From assembly GCA_946699065.1 (NCBI GenBank), contig CAMPDV010000060.1, positions 930,001 to 994,000 on the forward strand: a DNA stretch of 64,000 nt, written 5' to 3'. A program made the translations under genes and the position numbers. A model generated the notes under the pieces. The model ran no database searches and was not told the DNA's origin. It worked only from the letters and a program-made list of their open reading frames with translations. Positions 55,537 through 64,000 of the stretch are shown piece by piece (position 1 is the first letter of the stretch; each line of letters starts with the position of its first letter). This DNA is from Loxodes magnus (Eukaryota > Ciliophora > Karyorelictea > Loxodida > Loxodidae).

Positions 55537-58500
55537 TGGATGTCTGGGTTGGATCGGACTAAATAATTTCGGATTGGAATAGAAAAAAGTTTTTTTACAA
55601 GGTTGTTTTTTGCTCAGAGATTTACACTGGATGTCTGGGTTGGATCGGACTAAATAATTTCGGATTGGAATAGAAAAAAGTTTTTTTACAAGGTTGTTTT
55701 TTGCTCAGAGATTTACACTGGATGTCTGGGTTGGATCGGACTAAATAATTTCGGATTGGAATAGAAAAAAGTTTTTTTACAAGGTTGTTTTTTGCTCAGA
55801 GATTTACACTGGATGTCTGGGTTGGATCGGACTAAATAATTTCGGATTGGAATAGAAAAAAGTTTTTTTACAAGGTTGTTTTTTGCTCAGAGATTTACAC
55901 TGGATGTCTGGGTTGGATCGGACTAAATAATTTCGGATTGGAATAGAAAAAAGTTTTTTTACAAGGTTGTTTTTTGCTCAGAGATTTACACTGGATGTCT
56001 GGGTTGGATCGGACTAAATAATTTCGGATTGGAATAGAAAAAAGTTTTTTTACAAGGTTGTTTTTTGCTCAGAGATTTACACTGGATGTCTGGGTTGGAT
56101 CGGACTAAATAATTTCGGATTGGAATAGAAAAAAGTTTTTTTACAAGGTTGTTTTTTGCTCAGAGATTTACACTGGATGTCTGGGTTGGATCGGACTAAA
56201 TAATTTCGGATTGGAATAGAAAAAAGTTTTTTTACAAGGTTGTTTTTTGCTCAGAGATTTACACTGGATGTCTGGGTTGGATCGGACTAAATAATTTCGG
56301 ATTGGAATAGAAAAAAGTTTTTTTACAAGGTTGTTTTTTGCTCAGAGATTTACACTGGATGTCTGGGTTGGATCGGACTAAATAATTTCGGATTGGAATA
56401 GAAAAAAGTTTTTTTACAAGGTTGTTTTTTGCTCAGAGATTTACACTGGATGTCTGGGTTGGATCGGACTAAATAATTTCGGATTGGAATAGAAAAAAGT
56501 TTTTTTACAAGGTTGTTTTTTGCTCAGAGATTTACACTGGATGTCTGGGTTGGATCGGACTAAATAATTTCGGATTGGAATAGAAAAAAGTTTTTTTACA
56601 AGGTTGTTTTTTGCTCAGAGATTTACACTGGATGTCTGGGTTGGATCGGACTAAATAATTTCGGATTGGAATAGAAAAAAGTTTTTTTACAAGGTTGTTT
56701 TTTGCTCAGAGATTTACACTGGATGTCTGGGTTGGATCGGACTAAATAATTTCGGATTGGAATAGAAAAAAGTTTTTTTACAAGGTTGTTTTTTGCTCAG
56801 AGATTTACACTGGATGTCTGGGTTGGATCGGACTAAATAATTTCGGATTGGAATAGAAAAAAGTTTTTTTACAAGGTTGTTTTTTGCTCAGAGATTTACA
56901 CTGGATGTCTGGGTTGGATCGGACTAAATAATTTCGGATTGGAATAGAAAAAAGTTTTTTTACAAGGTTGTTTTTTGCTCAGAGATTTACACTGGATGTC
57001 TGGGTTGGATCGGACTAAATAATTTCGGATTGGAATAGAAAAAAGTTTTTTTACAAGGTTGTTTTTTGCTCAGAGATTTACACTGGATGTCTGGGTTGGA
57101 TCGGACTAAATAATTTCGGATTGGAATAGAAAAAAGTTTTTTTACAAGGTTGTTTTTTGCTCAGAGATTTACACTGGATGTCTGGGTTGGATCGGACTAA
57201 ATAATTTCGGATTGGAATAGAAAAAAGTTTTTTTACAAGGTTGTTTTTTGCTCAGAGATTTACACTGGATGTCTGGGTTGGATCGGACTAAATAATTTCG
57301 GATTGGAATAGAAAAAAGTTTTTTTACAAGGTTGTTTTTTGCTCAGAGATTTACACTGGATGTCTGGGTTGGATCGGACTAAATAATTTCGGATTGGAAT
57401 AGAAAAAAGTTTTTTTACAAGGTTGTTTTTTGCTCAGAGATTTACACTGGATGTCTGGGTTGGATCGGACTAAATAATTTCGGATTGGAATAGAAAAAAG
57501 TTTTTTTACAAGGTTGTTTTTTGCTCAGAGATTTACACTGGATGTCTGGGTTGGATCGGACTAAATAATTTCGGATTGGAATAGAAAAAAGTTTTTTTAC
57601 AAGGTTGTTTTTTGCTCAGAGATTTACACTGGATGTCTGGGTTGGATCGGACTAAATAATTTCGGATTGGAATAGAAAAAAGTTTTTTTACAAGGTTGTT
57701 TTTTGCTCAGAGATTTACACTGGATGTCTGGGTTGGATCGGACTAAATAATTTCGGATTGGAATAGAAAAAAGTTTTTTTACAAGGTTGTTTTTTGCTCA
57801 GAGATTTACACTGGATGTCTGGGTTGGATCGGACTAAATAATTTCGGATTGGAATAGAAAAAAGTTTTTTTACAAGGTTGTTTTTTGCTCAGAGATTTAC
57901 ACTGGATGTCTGGGTTGGATCGGACTAAATAATTTCGGATTGGAATAGAAAAAAGTTTTTTTACAAGGTTGTTTTTTGCTCAGAGATTTACACTGGATGT
58001 CTGGGTTGGATCGGACTAAATAATTTCGGATTGGAATAGAAAAAAGTTTTTTTACAAGGTTGTTTTTTGCTCAGAGATTTACACTGGATGTCTGGGTTGG
58101 ATCGGACTAAATAATTTCGGATTGGAATAGAAAAAAGTTTTTTTACAAGGTTGTTTTTTGCTCAGAGATTTACACTGGATGTCTGGGTTGGATCGGACTA
58201 AATAATTTCGGATTGGAATAGAAAAAAGTTTTTTTACAAGGTTGTTTTTTGCTCAGAGATTTACACTGGATGTCTGGGTTGGATCGGACTAAATAATTTC
58301 GGATTGGAATAGAAAAAAGTTTTTTTACAAGGTTGTTTTTTGCTCAGAGATTTACACTGGATGTCTGGGTTGGATCGGACTAAATAATTTCGGATTGGAA
58401 TAGAAAAAAGTTTTTTTACAAGGTTGTTTTTTGCTCAGAGATTTACACTGGATGTCTGGGTTGGATCGGACTAAATAATTTCGGATTGGAATAGAAAAAA

Positions 58501-61500
58501 GTTTTTTTACAAGGTTGTTTTTTGCTCAGAGATTTACACTGGATGTCTGGGTTGGATCGGACTAAATAATTTCGGATTGGAATAGAAAAAAGTTTTTTTA
58601 CAAGGTTGTTTTTTGCTCAGAGATTTACACTGGATGTCTGGGTTGGATCGGACTAAATAATTTCGGATTGGAATAGAAAAAAGTTTTTTTACAAGGTTGT
58701 TTTTTGCTCAGAGATTTACACTGGATGTCTGGGTTGGATCGGACTAAATAATTTCGGATTGGAATAGAAAAAAGTTTTTTTACAAGGTTGTTTTTTGCTC
58801 AGAGATTTACACTGGATGTCTGGGTTGGATCGGACTAAATAATTTCGGATTGGAATAGAAAAAAGTTTTTTTACAAGGTTGTTTTTTGCTCAGAGATTTA
58901 CACTGGATGTCTGGGTTGGATCGGACTAAATAATTTCGGATTGGAATAGAAAAAAGTTTTTTTACAAGGTTGTTTTTTGCTCAGAGATTTACACTGGATG
59001 TCTGGGTTGGATCGGACTAAATAATTTCGGATTGGAATAGAAAAAAGTTTTTTTACAAGGTTGTTTTTTGCTCAGAGATTTACACTGGATGTCTGGGTTG
59101 GATCGGACTAAATAATTTCGGATTGGAATAGAAAAAAGTTTTTTTACAAGGTTGTTTTTTGCTCAGAGATTTACACTGGATGTCTGGGTTGGATCGGACT
59201 AAATAATTTCGGATTGGAATAGAAAAAAGTTTTTTTACAAGGTTGTTTTTTGCTCAGAGATTTACACTGGATGTCTGGGTTGGATCGGACTAAATAATTT
59301 CGGATTGGAATAGAAAAAAGTTTTTTTACAAGGTTGTTTTTTGCTCAGAGATTTACACTGGATGTCTGGGTTGGATCGGACTAAATAATTTCGGATTGGA
59401 ATAGAAAAAAGTTTTTTTACAAGGTTGTTTTTTGCTCAGAGATTTACACTGGATGTCTGGGTTGGATCGGACTAAATAATTTCGGATTGGAATAGAAAAA
59501 AGTTTTTTTACAAGGTTGTTTTTTGCTCAGAGATTTACACTGGATGTCTGGGTTGGATCGGACTAAATAATTTCGGATTGGAATAGAAAAAAGTTTTTTT
59601 ACAAGGTTGTTTTTTGCTCAGAGATTTACACTGGATGTCTGGGTTGGATCGGACTAAATAATTTCGGATTGGAATAGAAAAAAGTTTTTTTACAAGGTTG
59701 TTTTTTGCTCAGAGATTTACACTGGATGTCTGGGTTGGATCGGACTAAATAATTTCGGATTGGAATAGAAAAAAGTTTTTTTACAAGGTTGTTTTTTGCT
59801 CAGAGATTTACACTGGATGTCTGGGTTGGATCGGACTAAATAATTTCGGATTGGAATAGAAAAAAGTTTTTTTACAAGGTTGTTTTTTGCTCAGAGATTT
59901 ACACTGGATGTCTGGGTTGGATCGGACTAAATAATTTCGGATTGGAATAGAAAAAAGTTTTTTTACAAGGTTGTTTTTTGCTCAGAGATTTACACTGGAT
60001 GTCTGGGTTGGATCGGACTAAATAATTTCGGATTGGAATAGAAAAAAGTTTTTTTACAAGGTTGTTTTTTGCTCAGAGATTTACACTGGATGTCTGGGTT
60101 GGATCGGACTAAATAATTTCGGATTGGAATAGAAAAAAGTTTTTTTACAAGGTTGTTTTTTGCTCAGAGATTTACACTGGATGTCTGGGTTGGATCGGAC
60201 TAAATAATTTCGGATTGGAATAGAAAAAAGTTTTTTTACAAGGTTGTTTTTTGCTCAGAGATTTACACTGGATGTCTGGGTTGGATCGGACTAAATAATT
60301 TCGGATTGGAATAGAAAAAAGTTTTTTTACAAGGTTGTTTTTTGCTCAGAGATTTACACTGGATGTCTGGGTTGGATCGGACTAAATAATTTCGGATTGG
60401 AATAGAAAAAAGTTTTTTTACAAGGTTGTTTTTTGCTCAGAGATTTACACTGGATGTCTGGGTTGGATCGGACTAAATAATTTCGGATTGGAATAGAAAA
60501 AAGTTTTTTTACAAGGTTGTTTTTTGCTCAGAGATTTACACTGGATGTCTGGGTTGGATCGGACTAAATAATTTCGGATTGGAATAGAAAAAAGTTTTTT
60601 TACAAGGTTGTTTTTTGCTCAGAGATTTACACTGGATGTCTGGGTTGGATCGGACTAAATAATTTCGGATTGGAATAGAAAAAAGTTTTTTTACAAGGTT
60701 GTTTTTTGCTCAGAGATTTACACTGGATGTCTGGGTTGGATCGGACTAAATAATTTCGGATTGGAATAGAAAAAAGTTTTTTTACAAGGTTGTTTTTTGC
60801 TCAGAGATTTACACTGGATGTCTGGGTTGGATCGGACTAAATAATTTCGGATTGGAATAGAAAAAAGTTTTTTTACAAGGTTGTTTTTTGCTCAGAGATT
60901 TACACTGGATGTCTGGGTTGGATCGGACTAAATAATTTCGGATTGGAATAGAAAAAAGTTTTTTTACAAGGTTGTTTTTTGCTCAGAGATTTACACTGGA
61001 TGTCTGGGTTGGATCGGACTAAATAATTTCGGATTGGAATAGAAAAAAGTTTTTTTACAAGGTTGTTTTTTGCTCAGAGATTTACACTGGATGTCTGGGT
61101 TGGATCGGACTAAATAATTTCGGATTGGAATAGAAAAAAGTTTTTTTACAAGGTTGTTTTTTGCTCAGAGATTTACACTGGATGTCTGGGTTGGATCGGA
61201 CTAAATAATTTCGGATTGGAATAGAAAAAAGTTTTTTTACAAGGTTGTTTTTTGCTCAGAGATTTACACTGGATGTCTGGGTTGGATCGGACTAAATAAT
61301 TTCGGATTGGAATAGAAAAAAGTTTTTTTACAAGGTTGTTTTTTGCTCAGAGATTTACACTGGATGTCTGGGTTGGATCGGACTAAATAATTTCGGATTG
61401 GAATAGAAAAAAGTTTTTTTACAAGGTTGTTTTTTGCTCAGAGATTTACACTGGATGTCTGGGTTGGATCGGACTAAATAATTTCGGATTGGAATAGAAA

Positions 61501-64000
61501 AAAGTTTTTTTACAAGGTTGTTTTTTGCTCAGAGATTTACACTGGATGTCTGGGTTGGATCGGACTAAATAATTTCGGATTGGAATAGAAAAAAGTTTTT
61601 TTACAAGGTTGTTTTTTGCTCAGAGATTTACACTGGATGTCTGGGTTGGATCGGACTAAATAATTTCGGATTGGAATAGAAAAAAGTTTTTTTACAAGGT
61701 TGTTTTTTGCTCAGAGATTTACACTGGATGTCTGGGTTGGATCGGACTAAATAATTTCGGATTGGAATAGAAAAAAGTTTTTTTACAAGGTTGTTTTTTG
61801 CTCAGAGATTTACACTGGATGTCTGGGTTGGATCGGACTAAATAATTTCGGATTGGAATAGAAAAAAGTTTTTTTACAAGGTTGTTTTTTGCTCAGAGAT
61901 TTACACTGGATGTCTGGGTTGGATCGGACTAAATAATTTCGGATTGGAATAGAAAAAAGTTTTTTTACAAGGTTGTTTTTTGCTCAGAGATTTACACTGG
62001 ATGTCTGGGTTGGATCGGACTAAATAATTTCGGATTGGAATAGAAAAAAGTTTTTTTACAAGGTTGTTTTTTGCTCAGAGATTTACACTGGATGTCTGGG
62101 TTGGATCGGACTAAATAATTTCGGATTGGAATAGAAAAAAGTTTTTTTACAAGGTTGTTTTTTGCTCAGAGATTTACACTGGATGTCTGGGTTGGATCGG
62201 ACTAAATAATTTCGGATTGGAATAGAAAAAAGTTTTTTTACAAGGTTGTTTTTTGCTCAGAGATTTACACTGGATGTCTGGGTTGGATCGGACTAAATAA
62301 TTTCGGATTGGAATAGAAAAAAGTTTTTTTACAAGGTTGTTTTTTGCTCAGAGATTTACACTGGATGTCTGGGTTGGATCGGACTAAATAATTTCGGATT
62401 GGAATAGAAAAAAGTTTTTTTACAAGGTTGTTTTTTGCTCAGAGATTTACACTGGATGTCTGGGTTGGATCGGACTAAATAATTTCGGATTGGAATAGAA
62501 AAAAGTTTTTTTACAAGGTTGTTTTTTGCTCAGAGATTTACACTGGATGTCTGGGTTGGATCGGACTAAATAATTTCGGATTGGAATAGAAAAAAGAATA
62601 GAAAAAAGTTTTTTTACAAGGTTGTTTTTTGCTCAGAGATTTACACTGGATGTCTGGGTTGGATCGGACTAAATAATTTCGGATTGGAATAGAAAAAAGT
62701 TTTTTTACAAGGTTGTTTTTTGCTCAGAGATTTACACTGGATGTCTGGGTTGGATCGGACTAAATAATTTCGGATTGGAATAGAAAAAAGTTTTTTTACA
62801 AGGTTGTTTTTTGCTCAGAGATTTACACTGGATGTCTGGGTTGGATCGGACTAAATAATTTCGGATTGGAATAGAAAAAAGTTTTTTTACAAGGTTGTTT
62901 TTTGCTCAGAGATTTACACTGGATGTCTGGGTTGGATCGGACTAAATAATTTCGGATTGGAATAGAAAAAAGTTTTTTTACAAGGTTGTTTTTTGCTCAG
63001 AGATTTACACTGGATGTCTGGGTTGGATCGGACTAAATAATTTCGGATTGGAATAGAAAAAAGTTTTTTTACAAGGTTGTTTTTTGCTCAGAGATTTACA
63101 CTGGATGTCTGGGTTGGATCGGACTAAATAATTTCGGATTGGAATAGAAAAAAGTTTTTTTACAAGGTTGTTTTTTGCTCAGAGATTTACACTGGATGTC
63201 TGGGTTGGATCGGACTAAATAATTTCGGATTGGAATAGAAAAAAGTTTTTTTACAAGGTTGTTTTTTGCTCAGAGATTTACACTGGATGTCTGGGTTGGA
63301 TCGGACTAAATAATTTCGGATTGGAATAGAAAAAAGTTTTTTTACAAGGTTGTTTTTTGCTCAGAGATTTACACTGGATGTCTGGGTTGGATCGGACTAA
63401 ATAATTTCGGATTGGAATAGAAAAAAGTTTTTTTACAAGGTTGTTTTTTGCTCAGAGATTTACACTGGATGTCTGGGTTGGATCGGACTAAATAATTTCG
63501 GATTGGAATAGAAAAAAGTTTTTTTACAAGGTTGTTTTTTGCTCAGAGATTTACACTGGATGTCTGGGTTGGATCGGACTAAATAATTTCGGATTGGAAT
63601 AGAAAAAAGTTTTTTTACAAGGTTGTTTTTTGCTCAGAGATTTACACTGGATGTCTGGGTTGGATCGGACTAAATAATTTCGGATTGGAATAGAAAAAAG
63701 TTTTTTTACAAGGTTGTTTTTTGCTCAGAGATTTACACTGGATGTCTGGGTTGGATCGGACTAAATAATTTCGGATTGGAATAGAAAAAAGTTTTTTTAC
63801 AAGGTTGTTTTTTGCTCAGAGATTTACACTGGATGTCTGGGTTGGATCGGACTAAATAATTTCGGATTGGAATAGAAAAAAGTTTTTTTACAAGGTTGTT
63901 TTTTGCTCAGAGATTTACACTGGATGTCTGGGTTGGATCGGACTAAATAATTTCGGATTGGAATAGAAAAAAGTTTTTTTACAAGGTTGTTTTTTGCTCA
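55537..64000. repeat. 91-bp tandem satellite, 92 complete units plus 80 nt
   Basis: The unit starts TGGATGTCTGGGTTGGATCG and ends GAGATTTACAC; it is 91 bp and about 34% GC. The phase is exact from the first unit at 55537 to the window end, apart from one 12-bp duplication (AATAGAAAAAAG) at about 62585-62608 in the 78th unit. I noticed no other substitution. The array continues beyond the window. There are no telomere-like or transposase features. Its near-perfect identity implies recent expansion or strong homogenisation; a centromeric or heterochromatic role is possible but unproven. An assembly artefact is less likely given the single variant unit. Confidence 0.97.

Noticed and set aside
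1-64000. Standard-code open reading frames of 60-144 residues scattered over both strands
   Set aside because: They are short, lack domains, and most are shadows of genes read with TAA/TAG as Gln. The two exceptions (7307-7507 and 15624-15827) are pieces of the Gag-like and knuckle genes already listed.
55537-64000. CRISPR array
   Set aside because: Units are identical end to end with no variable spacers, and the genome is eukaryotic.
55537-64000. Telomeric repeat
   Set aside because: The 91-bp unit is far longer than ciliate telomere repeats (such as CCCCAAA or CCCCAA types), none of which occurs here.
1-64000. Bacterial or organellar origin
   Set aside because: WD40, NACHT, RING and Kelch genes, introns, LINEs and SINE-like elements, and the Gln/Trp recoding all point to a ciliate nucleus; no operons or Shine-Dalgarno pattern.

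Overview
The window reads as nuclear DNA of a ciliate whose three standard stop codons are all used as sense codons. TAA and TAG stand at glutamine positions and TGA at tryptophan positions inside conserved domains (WD40, NACHT, kinase, Kelch, RING), yet the clearest genes also end at a TGA. This dual use of TGA fits the karyorelict code (NCBI table 27; Loxodes and Parduczia are known users). Other support is the roughly 25% GC content, very short introns (one of 16 nt) and gene families typical of protists. Genus is inference. Because no codon is a pure stop, an open frame proves little here, so genes were accepted on domains, copy-to-copy conservation, or a start and a TGA in exact frame. 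Under the standard code almost none would be visible.

Layout. 1-586: minus-strand remnant of a coiled-coil/zinc-knuckle gene family (family G). 1246-5703: intact 1485-aa STAND NTPase (minus). 5799-6192: structured short retroelement. 7103-10264: two Gag-like genes around an intact Kelch gene. 10710-15963: four more family G copies, including an intact convergent pair, and a LINE 3' end. 16409-17254: gene with a 16-nt and a 55-nt intron. 19754-21031: RING/coiled-coil/ubiquitin-like gene (minus) followed by a minisatellite. 21430-23130: LINE and WD40 remnants. 23400-32310: short retroelements, a Cys-rich gene, a WD40 pseudogene and a third Gag-like gene. 33669-34730: intact seven-blade WD40 gene. 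35230-41000: family G copies, short retroelements and a LINE C-terminus. 41635-43348: decayed kinase-pentapeptide-WD40 gene (minus). 43880-53040: two LINEs placed head to head, one interrupted by a short element with a 15-bp target duplication. 54160-54710: family G copy. 55537-64000: 91-bp satellite, 92 complete units plus 80 nt, reaching the window end.

Two themes stand out. Host-like genes share modules: the NTPase and the kinase gene both carry pentapeptide-type repeats, the kinase gene carries the same WD40 repeats as the stand-alone gene, and a RING-ubiquitin-like protein lies nearby. The rest is retroelement territory with LINE copies, knuckle-protein genes that have no attached reverse transcriptase, and several unrelated short elements that end in the same small hairpin followed by a TTTA-rich tail. 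That pattern is expected if one reverse transcriptase recognises a shared 3' end.
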